Source of the DNA: Chlorobiota bacterium | GTDB taxonomy: Bacteria; Bacteroidota; Bacteroidia; Bacteroidales; VadinHA17 | Reading direction: 5' to 3' | Assembly (NCBI GenBank): GCA_013152085.1 | Contig: JAADHC010000032.1 | Location: forward strand, 1-64,000 | DNA length: 64,000 nt | Shown: one piece after another, positions 45,262-53,996 of the stretch | Layout: each line of letters begins with the position of its first letter | Numbering within the stretch: position 1 is the first letter of the stretch | Program-made: the position numbers and the translations under genes | Notes under the pieces: model-generated | Told to the model about the DNA's origin: nothing | Databases searched by the model: none | What the model saw: the letters and a program-made list of their open reading frames with translations, nothing else

Positions 45262-45762
45262 TTATCCGTTTTTCTTTTTTCCTGTCGATGTAAATAATAT
45301 ATCCAACCCGAGTTTATTCCCTGTCGGGAAAAGATATAAAACGATCAAAGCGGCCATTTCAATCAGCGTTTTGTTAACGATCAGGTAACTGCCTTCTGCC
45401 GGCACAGAAAAAGTCAGTCCCGGAAAAGGTGGATGTGACAGGTAGTACAGTGCCAGCAAAAGGATACCGGCAAGCGTGGAATATTGGGTAAAGATTCCCA
45501 GGATCAGTCCGAGACCGATCAGGATCAATCCCCATTCATTAAGGAAATCTACCGTATGCAGCATGGCGGGTTTAAAGGTTAGCGAATGAAAAAAACCGGC
45601 CATAAATCCCTTGGAGTCGAGAAGATATCCCACAGAAGACCAATCGGGGTTCGTGAGTTTAACCAGACCTTCATATAAAAAGTGCCAACCTATGAGTACC
45701 CGCAATGTAACCAGAAAAAAAAGCTGTAGGGGTAGAAAATTTGAATGTGTTGATTTCATCAT
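45262..45762 (-). CDS. DoxX-family membrane protein
   Basis: 166 residues from the ATG at 45762 (ATG 45759 equally possible; a TTG at 45795 is unlikely). Four hydrophobic helices: 'PLQLFFLVTLRVLIGWHFLYEG', 'LNEWGLILIGLGLILGIFT', 'LAGILLLALYYLS' and 'LIEMAALIVLYLFP'. 'RVLIGWHFLYEGLVKLTNP' is a typical DoxX start. DoxX proteins are thought to move electrons through the quinone pool. In this operon it could accept electrons from an adjacent sugar oxidoreductase, an attractive but unproven link. It lies between the M14 gene and a Gfo/Idh gene. Confidence 0.85.
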   Translation of the reverse strand: MMKSTHSNFLPLQLFFLVTLRVLIGWHFLYEGLVKLTNPDWSSVGYLLDSKGFMAGFFHSLTFKPAMLHTVDFLNEWGLILIGLGLILGIFTQYSTLAGILLLALYYLSHPPFPGLTFSVPAEGSYLIVNKTLIEMAALIVLYLFPTGNKLGLDILFTSTGKKKNG

Positions 45763-45806
45763 TTTACGATATTCATCATTTTTATCAAAACGCAAATGTA
45801 AAAAAT

Positions 45807-48470
45807 TTAGCGCAAAAGCAAGGCATTAAAAAGCAGTTTGTAGGAAGCCTGTGTTGAAGCCCTGAACTGCGGATTGAAGCCAAATAGCACCAATTGCCCT
45901 TTACCCTTTTTTAACCATATTAAGGCACTGCGATTTCCCATCAGTTCTTCTTTCTCAGCATAACCACTCATCAGGATATTCTTTTCAGGATAAGTGGCAA
46001 TAACCCTGCGGTCCATATCAAACCGGGGAATAGATGTCATAAATACCGGATGTCCACGGGAAAAAACACCAATTTCAGGAGGCAAACCCCGGGTAAGCGG
46101 ATGGTTCGGAATCAGCTTAATCTTAACCAGCGATCCGGGAATATACAAACCCTGTTTTTGTAAACGGGATGAGATATCCCTGAACGGCAACTGGAAATTT
46201 TCTTTTTCATTTTCTTTTTCTTTTTCTTTTCCCTTTACTTTTTCCCCGGGTATGGAAAGTTTACCTTCGAACAGCGCAGTTGAAGAACCCCAGGCCACAA
46301 TATGGCCGCCATTATCGAGGAAGGTCATTAGTTTTTCCAGGCCTTTCTTTCCCATTCCTTTGGAATATTCCGGGGCATAGCTGCTCATATGGTAACTATT
46401 GCCCGGACCACTTGTCCCGTTGAGTAATGCATTTTTACTATCGTTGGGAAAAATGACCGCGTCATAATGATTTACAAAATCGGTCTTTTCAAACTGATCC
46501 GGATGTATAACCGTATAAGGAATATGATACGTGTCGAAAATATACCTGGTCCAGCCGGCATCCATATCGGAATAATAGGTTTCGACCAGTGCCAAACGCG
46601 GAACCAGAAATTGTTTCAAAGGGAGATTCTTTTTGTCAGTCAAAATCACGGGTTCAACCTTAATTTCCTTTTCGAGTGCTCTCCAGCAGAGGGGAACTTT
46701 CTTTTGTGCCGTGATCACAAAACTTCCGGAATGATAGGTTTTGCCGTTTATGGTAACATCGCCGGTTAATCTCTCAACGGTCATTCCTTTTTCTTTTGCA
46801 AGGAAAGCAGCTTTGAAACTTTCATTCCACTCAACAGGGAAAAGTGCCACCACAGTAGTAAGGGGCAGTGGTTGCATCATGTTAACCGTTCCCTTAACCT
46901 CGGAGAGTGCACCTTCAAGGGTGCTGTATTTTTTATTGATTTCGAACGAACGTACCTGCCGGTGAAGCGGAAGACACCAGGAAGCAATATCATAAGGCCG
47001 GATAATCTCACCACCGGGGGTATAATGTCTTACGGGATAATGCTGTACCTCCATGACTTCCTTGATAAAGGCACGGAAAGGCTGGGCCAGGGGCACAACC
47101 ATATCTCCTGCTTTAAAAAGCCGGCCGTCCAGGTTCTGGTCTTTGTTCAGTGTATAGATTTTTACGCCCTGTTCCCTGAGAAGGTTCAAAAGGTTTACCC
47201 ATTCGCTGACATCATATTGCTTTGCAGGCAGAATATAATAATAGGGAGCCTCCGTTTTGCCTTTGTTCACTTCCCGTTTACAGAGGTTATTACGTAAAGC
47301 AAGAATTTTATCATGATACATTGCCGATGTTTTCAGGATCGACCGGGTCGAAGTAATTTCATACCGGACAATATCACCCAGGCGCCACCACCCTCCTTTC
47401 CAGGGCATTGGCATATTGATGCTTTTCTTATATTCTGAGAGTCCTTTACCGCGGACATTCAGTTCGTTGGGCTCAATGTAAATCGGTGTGGCTATGTTGG
47501 CACTGGCACATTCGGTAAGCAACGCAATAACATTCTGCCAGAGGCAGGTTTCTGTACTTCCCGGCCAATAGTTATCAAACGAATAATGCTGTGAAATACC
47601 GGCCTGTCCGGCACGGGTCATATCATTGATCATATTCTGTCCGAAGATTCCTGTCCAGGTCCAGAGCCGGGCATCAATATTTTCAGCAATGGGGTCTGAG
47701 TTTGGCGGAACAAAATAGCGCGGACCTGTCGATCCCATCTGGTGCTTCTCGACCATCACCTGGGGAAACCATGTTTGCGTAAAAATATGGTTGATATTTT
47801 TTGTATCCTGCTGCGAAAGAATCACAAAATCACGATTATTATCATGACCGACATATTTATGGTACACCCTGGGAAGGGCCGCTCCTTCATATTTTGTTCC
47901 CAGATATTTACGATAATTTTTCACTACATAATCCATACCGTCGGGATTATGGCAGGGAACCATCATATAAACGACATCACTCATCCAGGAGGTAACATGT
48001 GGATCCTTTGAAGTCAGAAAATCATAGGCAATCAACGAAGCGGCCTGTGCCGGTCCGACTTCGGTACTGTGCATCGAAAGGGTGGCAATGGTAAATACCT
48101 TTCCATCTTTGATCAGTGCCTGTTGCTGCGATTTGCTCAGGTCCGGATTCAGTGCCAGTTCCCTGTTGATTTCACGCAAACGATCTAAATTGGCAATATT
48201 TTCTGCAGAGGAGAAAAAGGCAATATACATAGGTCTGCCCTCAGGGGATTGTCCGATGTTTTCCATTTTCAGCATGGGAGATGCCGCATCCAGTTTTTGC
48301 AAATAGGAGATCAGTTGTTCATAATCTACCAGTTTCCGGTCTTCTCCCGGAGTGAAACCATAAAAATCTTCCGGGGATGTCAGTTCGCTGTTTTGGGCGG
48401 AAACATAAAATGTTGCTGACACAGCAACAACTACGCATGCTATTGCTGAACGTAATGATAAGAATTTCAT
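45807..48470 (-). CDS. Secreted M14-family zinc carboxypeptidase-like protein
   Basis: 887 residues. Signal peptide ends near VSAQ (residue 26). The M14 zinc site begins with H134-x-x-E137 in 'MHSTEVGP', with 'YMMVPCHNPDGMDY', 'YVGHDNNRDF' and 'MVEKHQMGS' (third His) downstream; the catalytic Glu is likely in 'LLTECAS'. The C-terminal half (~430-887) contains a class I glutaminase-amidotransferase-like portion ('FVNHYDAVIFPND', 'GGHIVAWGSS') seen in long Bacteroidota M14 proteins. Around 46199-46246 the DNA encodes a Lys/Glu-rich low-complexity run (KGKEKEKENEKEN). It sits between two DUF1080 genes and DoxX in one operon. Substrate unknown: peptide, or amide of a glycoconjugate. Confidence 0.9.
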   Translation of the reverse strand: MKFLSLRSAIACVVVAVSATFYVSAQNSELTSPEDFYGFTPGEDRKLVDYEQLISYLQKLDAASPMLKMENIGQSPEGRPMYIAFFSSAENIANLDRLREINRELALNPDLSKSQQQALIKDGKVFTIATLSMHSTEVGPAQAASLIAYDFLTSKDPHVTSWMSDVVYMMVPCHNPDGMDYVVKNYRKYLGTKYEGAALPRVYHKYVGHDNNRDFVILSQQDTKNINHIFTQTWFPQVMVEKHQMGSTGPRYFVPPNSDPIAENIDARLWTWTGIFGQNMINDMTRAGQAGISQHYSFDNYWPGSTETCLWQNVIALLTECASANIATPIYIEPNELNVRGKGLSEYKKSINMPMPWKGGWWRLGDIVRYEITSTRSILKTSAMYHDKILALRNNLCKREVNKGKTEAPYYYILPAKQYDVSEWVNLLNLLREQGVKIYTLNKDQNLDGRLFKAGDMVVPLAQPFRAFIKEVMEVQHYPVRHYTPGGEIIRPYDIASWCLPLHRQVRSFEINKKYSTLEGALSEVKGTVNMMQPLPLTTVVALFPVEWNESFKAAFLAKEKGMTVERLTGDVTINGKTYHSGSFVITAQKKVPLCWRALEKEIKVEPVILTDKKNLPLKQFLVPRLALVETYYSDMDAGWTRYIFDTYHIPYTVIHPDQFEKTDFVNHYDAVIFPNDSKNALLNGTSGPGNSYHMSSYAPEYSKGMGKKGLEKLMTFLDNGGHIVAWGSSTALFEGKLSIPGEKVKGKEKEKENEKENFQLPFRDISSRLQKQGLYIPGSLVKIKLIPNHPLTRGLPPEIGVFSRGHPVFMTSIPRFDMDRRVIATYPEKNILMSGYAEKEELMGNRSALIWLKKGKGQLVLFGFNPQFRASTQASYKLLFNALLLR
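46199..46246. repeat. Low-complexity (TTTTTC)-rich microsatellite inside the M14 gene
   Basis: Repeated CTTTTT/CATTTT units on the plus strand encode an alternating Lys/Glu/Asn run on the minus strand. It is in frame and probably a surface linker, but may slip during replication. Confidence 0.55.
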
Positions 48471-48488
48471 TTTATGAGGATTTAAAAA

Positions 48489-49145
48489 TTATAATTCCCT
48501 GATAAGAATATTTCTCCAACGGATTTTGATTCCACCGCCTTCGTGTATTTGCAGGGCAATGGAACCGGTAGCCTGTCCGATCTTTTTATCGGTAAGATCG
48601 GCCATTTTTATACCGTTAAGCCAGGTAGTTACATGATCATCAACCACCCGGAAACGCAGGGTATTCCACTCTCCCATTTTCAGTATATTTTCTTTTTCAT
48701 CAGGGATCTTAACCAGCCAGCCCCTGCCATAGGATTCATAGATACCTCCGGTATCATGTCCGGGAGGAGCCACCTCCACCTGCCAGCCGGTGATTTTTGT
48801 TCCTTCGATGTGCGAACGGAAAAATACGCCACTGTTTCCGTTGGATTCCTGTTTAAACTCAAGTTTTAATTCGAAATTTTTAAATTCTTTCACGGTCCCC
48901 AGGTATCCGTATTTTTTGTCAGGGCCACTTTCACACACCAATGTCCCCCCGTCCACATACCATTTTTCGGTACCGTAGATTTTCCATCCTGTCAGGTCCT
49001 TACCATTAAAAAGCGATACCCACTTCCCTTTATCGGCAGGATGTTTAGTACCCGGCACAACAAAAGCCGTTAATATCAGGATTGCCGTAAAGAGAAAGAG
49101 GCCGGAAAGCCTCTTTAGGTTTTTACGAATCGTATATGTATTCAT
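48489..49145 (-). CDS. DUF1080 domain protein, secreted
   Basis: 218 residues from ATG 49145; a longer start would overlap the upstream gene. Signal peptide 'LSGLFLFTAILILTAFVVPG' has no lipobox Cys, so the protein is probably soluble in the periplasm. DUF1080 features: 'WVSLFNGKDLTGWKIYG', 'WYVDGGTLVCESG', 'FKNFELKLEFKQESNGNSGVFFRSHI', 'GWQVEVAPPGHD', 'EWNTLRFRVVDDHVTTWLNG' and 'IALQIHEGGGIKIRWRNILIREL'. It is 2 bp from the upstream DUF1080 gene and 18 bp before the M14 gene. It differs strongly from its neighbour, which argues against a recent duplication. Confidence 0.9.
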   Translation of the reverse strand: MNTYTIRKNLKRLSGLFLFTAILILTAFVVPGTKHPADKGKWVSLFNGKDLTGWKIYGTEKWYVDGGTLVCESGPDKKYGYLGTVKEFKNFELKLEFKQESNGNSGVFFRSHIEGTKITGWQVEVAPPGHDTGGIYESYGRGWLVKIPDEKENILKMGEWNTLRFRVVDDHVTTWLNGIKMADLTDKKIGQATGSIALQIHEGGGIKIRWRNILIREL

Positions 49146-49147
49146 GA

Positions 49148-49933
49148 TTACAATTTTTTGATCTTGATATTTCTGAACCATATTTTACTGCCATGGTCCT
49201 GCAGCCCGATGTATCCGGTTTTGGCCAGACCATAGCCGGGATAGTCTTTCCATTTTGAATGTTTTACGGCTTCTTTCCATTCGTCGGTCCACATGTCCGT
49301 TTCGACAACTTTTTCACCGTTAAGATAATAGATAACATGAGGCCCGTTTACTATGATTTCCGAAGAGTTCCATTCACCGGCAGGCTTGATTTTCGGATTC
49401 TTTGGCGGGTTAAGACCATAATTGGCACCGGTTGTCTGCCAGTCTTCGAGTTTCTCAGGATAACCAAGGTCATCGATCAGCTGATACTCAGGTCCGGTAG
49501 CATAAACGGTAGGATACTCATCGCCTTCCACAACATGATAAAAGATACCGCTGTTTCCTTCGGGAGAAAGCTTCCATGCTACTTTAAGGTCAAAGTTATC
49601 AAATTTCTCACGGGTAATGATATCCCCGAAGGCATCCCCACCCTGACCCAGTGTTACCAGGCAGTGATTTTCAACGACCCAGTTGGAAGGGACACTGTCC
49701 ATTTTGTATCCGCGCCATCCGTCCAGGTTTTCACCGTTAAATAGCAATTGCCAACCATCTGACTTTTCCGCATCGGTGAGAACATTTATTGCCTGTGTTA
49801 CTGCCGGAACATCCAATTCTTCGGTTGCGGATTTTTCAGCTTTCTTTTCCTGCTTCTTATGAATACAATCATTCAGGAACAATATACTGCTAACAAGCAA
49901 AACAAGAATAATCAGGAGGCCGTTTTTTTTCAT
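49148..49933 (-). CDS. DUF1080 domain lipoprotein-like protein
   Basis: 261 residues. N-terminal hydrophobic segment 'LLIILVLLVSSILFLNDC' with a non-standard lipobox (Asp at -1 of Cys23), then a charged linker. DUF1080 jelly roll: 'WQLLFNGENLDGWRGYKMD', 'WVVENHCLVTLGQGGDAFG', 'FDLKVAWKLSPEGNSGIFYHV', 'EWNSSEIIVNGPHVIYYLNGEKVVE' and 'YIGLQDHGSKIWFRNIKIKKL'. It is closely similar in layout to the DUF1080 protein at 36789-37580 (same WRGYK, SGIFY and GYIGLQDHG elements), so those two are probably paralogs. First gene of the five-gene minus-strand operon. Confidence 0.92.
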   Translation of the reverse strand: MKKNGLLIILVLLVSSILFLNDCIHKKQEKKAEKSATEELDVPAVTQAINVLTDAEKSDGWQLLFNGENLDGWRGYKMDSVPSNWVVENHCLVTLGQGGDAFGDIITREKFDNFDLKVAWKLSPEGNSGIFYHVVEGDEYPTVYATGPEYQLIDDLGYPEKLEDWQTTGANYGLNPPKNPKIKPAGEWNSSEIIVNGPHVIYYLNGEKVVETDMWTDEWKEAVKHSKWKDYPGYGLAKTGYIGLQDHGSKIWFRNIKIKKL

Positions 49934-49948
49934 AATACAGGTATTTTA

Positions 49949-49987
49949 GGGTTTGACTTATTCATAACATACCGGAAAAGGTTTGAC
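49949..49987. promoter_or_regulatory. GGTTTGAC direct repeat in the DUF1080 operon leader
   Basis: GGTTTGAC occurs at 49950-49957 and 49980-49987, exactly 30 bp apart. GGGTTTGA at 49949-49956 lies 16 bp from the start codon, as in the TIM-barrel gene leader at 41590. Possible regulator or leader element. Confidence 0.35.
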
Positions 49988-50131
49988 AATTTTTCCTAAA
50001 TGGATTTAAAATTAATGTTTTTTAATAAAGGATGTTCATTTAAGTATTGAATAGTATTTTATTTAGAATAATTCCAGATAATTTGTATCTTTAATCCGTA
50101 CACGAGGATAGCCGGAAGGGGGAAATCACCC

Positions 50132-50206
50132 ATGGAAATCGTATCAAAAAAAAACAGGGTTTGGATTTTTTTTATCATTTTTGAAATAAGCAAAACAAGG
50201 GTATGA
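50132..50206 (+). CDS. Possible 24-residue leader peptide overlapping the antiporter start
   Basis: An ATG at 50132 opens 24 codons ending in TGA at 50204-50206, overlapping the antiporter ATG (50203) in an ATGA junction. The peptide is basic at its start and end with a hydrophobic centre (WIFFIIF). Expression is unproven; the tidy overlap suggests translational coupling or leader control. Confidence 0.35.
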   Translation: MEIVSKKNRVWIFFIIFEISKTRV

Positions 50207-52125
50207 AGGAATATCTGGAAATTATATTACTCGTACTTGGGTTTGGTATATTACTGATTTCCAGTAACCGGCTGGCAGCGTTTTTTACCAGAATAAAGCT
50301 GCCACTGATCACCGGCCTGATCATCATGGGTATTCTGATAGGCCCGTATGTCTTTGATTTTCTCTCAGCCGAAGATATTGATCGCTTGCAATTCATTAAT
50401 GAATTTGCTCTGGTTTTTATTGCATTTGCTGCCGGGGCGGAACTCCATTTAAGCGAGTTCCGGGAACGAATGAAAAGTATTGTATGGATTACTGCCAGCC
50501 AGTTTCTGGTTGTCTTTACTGTCGGAAGTATTGTTTTTTACCTGATTTCCGGAGTTATTGGATTTACCAGGGAATTACCACTGGCTGCACGGATAGCGAT
50601 CTCCCTTTTTACCGGAGTAATTTCCATTGCCCGTTCTCCTGCTTCCACGATTGCAGTCATTAATGAATTGCGCGCCCGCGGGCCTTTTTCCCGGACAGCC
50701 CTGGGAGTTACCATCGTGATTGATGTTATTACCATTATTCTTTTTGGGATTGTTTTTTCCTTTACCAATGTGCTCATCGAAGGTAACCATTTTAATTATC
50801 TGGTTCTTCTGAAACTTTTGCTGGAACTATTGACAGCATTTCTGACGGGATTATTTCTGGGGAAAATACTCATATGGATCATGAGCCTGAGGATTCCGTT
50901 ATGGAGCAAAATCACCTTGGTTCTTTCCATTGGTTTTGTCACCTACCTCCTGTCACACTATTTACGTATATTTTCCAAAAAAAAACTGGGGTTTGATTTT
51001 TATGTAGAACCCCTGCTTATCAATATAATCGCAAGTTTCTTCCTGACAAATTACAGTCGCTATCGCAGAGAATTTAATACTTTGCTGGAGAAAGCAATGC
51101 CTTATATTTATGCAGCATTTTTCACCCTGATCGGGGCCTCCATTTCCTTTGAGATTCTCATTCGTACCTGGACACTGGCTTTTCTGCTTTTTGGCCTGCG
51201 CCTTCTTTTACTCGTTGCAGGATCATGGCTTGGAGGAACGCTTGCCGGAGAACCGGCACGGTATAACCGTATCATTTGGATGCCTTTTATCACTCAGGCA
51301 GGCGTTAGTCTTGGTCTGATCACGGTTATTATGTCTTTGGGTTTTGAGTGGAGCTATGAATTCGGTATGATCCTGATCGGCACGATCATCCTGAATCAAA
51401 TTGCAGGGCCCCCGCTGTTTAAATGGGCTATACATATCGTACGGGAACATCACCTCAAAGGACAACATGAATATGTGTCTAATGATCACCTGGCTTTAAT
51501 CTTCGGGCATGAGGCCCAGTCACTTGTACTGGCAAGACAATTGTCAGAACAGGGATGGATGGTGAAACTGGTTACCAGCCGCGAAGGGTTCAGTAATCCT
51601 GAAATTTCCAATGTTACCCTGGTCACCATGCAGGAAATCACCAAAGAGGCTCTCGACAACATTGAGGCAGGACAGGCTGAAGCCATGGTAACCATGAAAA
51701 CCGACGAAGAAAATTATACTATCTGTGAGCTGGCCTATGAACATTACGGAACACCCAATCTTGTTGTAAGACTCAACGACCGCAGGAATTTCAATAAGTT
51801 TCATGAACTGGGAGCGTTGATTGTCGAACCCTCCACAGCTATCGTAAGCCTTTTGGATCACCTGGTCAGGGCACCCAATGCTACTTCCCTGTTGCTGGGT
51901 CATGAAGAAAAACAGGATACGGTGGATATTGTTTTACGTAATCGAAATCTGCACGGGATACCCTTGCGAAATCTGGACCTGCCTGCTGATATTCTGATCC
52001 TCTCTACCAGACGACGTGGCCAGATCATTATATCAACGGGTTTTACACGATTGCGCCTGGGAGATACCCTGACGGTGGTAGGATCAAAAGAAAGTATTGA
52101 ACAACTACGACTAAAACTGGAATGA
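50203..52125 (+). CDS. CPA2-type cation:proton antiporter with TrkA-like regulatory domains
   Basis: 640 residues. About 12 transmembrane helices span residues 5-410 ('ITGLIIMGILIGPYVF', 'AFAAGAELHLSEF', 'SIARSPASTIAVINELRARGPFSRTALGVTIVIDVITIILFG', 'MPYIYAAFFTLIGASISFEIL'). Residues ~425-540 are TrkA-N-like ('HLALIFGHEAQSLVLARQLSEQGWMVKLV'; the usual GxGxxG is degenerate), and ~555-640 are TrkA-C-like ('RLRLGDTLTVVGSKESIEQLRLKLE'). The family exchanges K+ or Na+ for protons under nucleotide or redox control. It is the first gene of a unit with amrS (9 bp gap) and amrB. Confidence 0.9.
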   Translation: MKEYLEIILLVLGFGILLISSNRLAAFFTRIKLPLITGLIIMGILIGPYVFDFLSAEDIDRLQFINEFALVFIAFAAGAELHLSEFRERMKSIVWITASQFLVVFTVGSIVFYLISGVIGFTRELPLAARIAISLFTGVISIARSPASTIAVINELRARGPFSRTALGVTIVIDVITIILFGIVFSFTNVLIEGNHFNYLVLLKLLLELLTAFLTGLFLGKILIWIMSLRIPLWSKITLVLSIGFVTYLLSHYLRIFSKKKLGFDFYVEPLLINIIASFFLTNYSRYRREFNTLLEKAMPYIYAAFFTLIGASISFEILIRTWTLAFLLFGLRLLLLVAGSWLGGTLAGEPARYNRIIWMPFITQAGVSLGLITVIMSLGFEWSYEFGMILIGTIILNQIAGPPLFKWAIHIVREHHLKGQHEYVSNDHLALIFGHEAQSLVLARQLSEQGWMVKLVTSREGFSNPEISNVTLVTMQEITKEALDNIEAGQAEAMVTMKTDEENYTICELAYEHYGTPNLVVRLNDRRNFNKFHELGALIVEPSTAIVSLLDHLVRAPNATSLLLGHEEKQDTVDIVLRNRNLHGIPLRNLDLPADILILSTRRRGQIIISTGFTRLRLGDTLTVVGSKESIEQLRLKLE

Positions 52126-52134
52126 TTTTTAACC

Positions 52135-53139
52135 ATGCATGAAGCTGAATATTATACTGTCCCCGGGAATCAGTATGTACAATGTAATCTGTGTCCGGCA
52201 AATTGCCGGCTGAAACCCGGTCAGACCGGGACTTGTCATGTACGAAGAAACATTAACGGTAAGCTGTATGCGCTTACCTACGGGCTGATTGCAGCCTTAC
52301 ATACCGACCCGATTGAAAAGAAACCTTTGTATCATTATTATCCCGGGAAGGTGGTTTTATCTGCCGGGACCGCAGGATGCAACCTTCACTGTACCTTCTG
52401 TCAGAACTGGGATATCTCACAACGCTCTCCGGATGAATTGCCGGTTCAACATCTTTCACCCGAAGAACTAATTGAACAAGCCAGAACCGTACCCGGAAAC
52501 CTGGGCATCGCATACACCTATAACGAACCGGCTATCTGGTTCGAATATGTACGTGATACGGCCATACTGGCACACCGATACGGCCTGAAAAACATCCTCG
52601 TCAGTAATGGCTACATTAACGAAGCACCTTTACAGGAACTCCTACCCCTTATCGATGCTATAAATATCGACCTGAAAGCATTTGATGATCATTTTTACCG
52701 GAAATATACTGGGGCAAAATTTCAACCCGTTTTAAACACTTTACAATGGCTTAAGAAATTCCGGATCCATACCGAGATTACCATACTGGTGATACCGGGG
52801 CTTAATGACGATCCGGACAGATTCGGGAAGATGTGTTCGTGGATCAGTGATAAGCTGGGCCATGAAACCGTGCTTCACATCTCACGCTACTATCCTGCCT
52901 GGAAGATGAAGATTCCTCCTACACCTCCCGAAACCCTGAAAGAGTTGTACCGTATAGCAAAAAATATCCTTGACTATGTATATGTCGGAAATATAGAGCT
53001 TCCTGAAGGTCATGATACCACCTGTCCGAAATGTGGAAAGATCGTCATTCACCGGTCCGGGTATTATACGGATACGACCGGTCTGGATGAAAAAGGAAAC
53101 TGTGCCGATTGTCACCATCATATCTTTGATTACCTTTAA
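52135..53139 (+). CDS. amrS: AmmeMemoRadiSam system radical SAM enzyme
   Basis: 334 residues. N-terminal Cys set C17, C20, C24, C34 ('QCNLCPANCRLKPGQTGTC'), then the radical SAM motif C82-NLH-C86-TF-C89, in which the whole stretch 'TAGCNLHCTFCQNWDIS' is diagnostic of AmrS. 'YTYNEPAIWFEYVRDTA' and 'NGYINEAPLQELLPLIDAINIDLKAF' continue the barrel. A C-terminal zinc-ribbon-like set (CPKC, CADC) follows. AmrS works with AmrA (AMMECR1) and AmrB (MEMO1-like); the modification made is not known to me. It precedes amrB by 11 bp. No amrA gene is present in the window. Confidence 0.95.
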   Translation: MHEAEYYTVPGNQYVQCNLCPANCRLKPGQTGTCHVRRNINGKLYALTYGLIAALHTDPIEKKPLYHYYPGKVVLSAGTAGCNLHCTFCQNWDISQRSPDELPVQHLSPEELIEQARTVPGNLGIAYTYNEPAIWFEYVRDTAILAHRYGLKNILVSNGYINEAPLQELLPLIDAINIDLKAFDDHFYRKYTGAKFQPVLNTLQWLKKFRIHTEITILVIPGLNDDPDRFGKMCSWISDKLGHETVLHISRYYPAWKMKIPPTPPETLKELYRIAKNILDYVYVGNIELPEGHDTTCPKCGKIVIHRSGYYTDTTGLDEKGNCADCHHHIFDYL

Positions 53140-53150
53140 ATCCTAATGCT

Positions 53151-53996
53151 ATGGATATTCGAAAACCAGCAGTTGCCGGCAGATTTTATCCTTCTGACCC
53201 TGACGAGTTGAAGGATATGATCCGTACGCTTGACGAAAACAAGTCTTTTCCCTGTAGCCGGGAAGGGAAAGCGTTATCTTCCGGAGGAAAGATTCTGGGA
53301 TCGGTAGTCCCGCACGCCGGCTATATTTTTTCAGGGCCGCATGCCGTTTGCTTTTTCAAGTTGCTGCGTGAGCGGAAAATTTCTTTTGATACGGCAGTTA
53401 TTATCCATCCGCTTCATGTTTCCTGGGGAGGCAGTTGTGTTACCGATGATCATGACGCCTGGGAAACACCACTCGGCGTTGTGGAACTTGACCTTGAGTT
53501 TATCAGTAATATAAAGATTCCCGCTTCCCGGAATGCTCATGCACAAGAACATTCGGCAGAAGTTATGGTCCCTTTTCTGCAATATTTCGCCGGTAATCCG
53601 TTCCGTATAGTACCCCTGGGAATGCAGGATCAAACCCCGGAAGAAGCGGAAAATATCGCACACAGGATCTTTGATACAGAAAAAAAACTACTTCGTCGGG
53701 TACTGATCGTGGCCTCTTCGGATTTTTCACATTATATCGATCCCGATACCGGATACCGGAAAGACCAGCTGGTACTGGATGAGATATTTAACATGGAACC
53801 TGCCTCGGTGTACCGGGTGATTCATGAAAAAAATGTCTCAGCCTGCGGTTATGGTCCTATAATGACACTTATTCATTATGCAAAATTGCAGTGTGAGATT
53901 CCGGAAATTACCGTTTTGTCACGCGGCCACTCCGGGCAGGTTCATCCTTCGCACGAAGTGGTGGATTACATTTCTATCCTGTTTGCCTGCTCTTAA
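53151..53996 (+). CDS. amrB: AmmeMemoRadiSam system protein B (MEMO1-like)
   Basis: 281 residues, MEMO/extradiol-dioxygenase-like fold. It opens with 'IRKPAVAGRFYPSDPDELKDMI', the family's most constant segment, and contains 'GSVVPHAGYIFSGPHA' (metal His), 'EHSAEVMVPFLQYF' (second conserved His/Glu), 'VASSDFSHYIDPD' and 'SACGYGPIMTLIHYAKL'. It may bind copper or iron, as reported for MEMO1. Its last codons overlap the convergent acylphosphatase stop by 4 bp. It is co-directional and tightly spaced with amrS. Confidence 0.95.
   Translation: MDIRKPAVAGRFYPSDPDELKDMIRTLDENKSFPCSREGKALSSGGKILGSVVPHAGYIFSGPHAVCFFKLLRERKISFDTAVIIHPLHVSWGGSCVTDDHDAWETPLGVVELDLEFISNIKIPASRNAHAQEHSAEVMVPFLQYFAGNPFRIVPLGMQDQTPEEAENIAHRIFDTEKKLLRRVLIVASSDFSHYIDPDTGYRKDQLVLDEIFNMEPASVYRVIHEKNVSACGYGPIMTLIHYAKLQCEIPEITVLSRGHSGQVHPSHEVVDYISILFACS

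Noticed and set aside
44522-45388. 288-codon frame antisense to a Gfo/Idh gene
   Set aside because: The conserved EKP oxidoreductase frame lies opposite; no motif in this frame.
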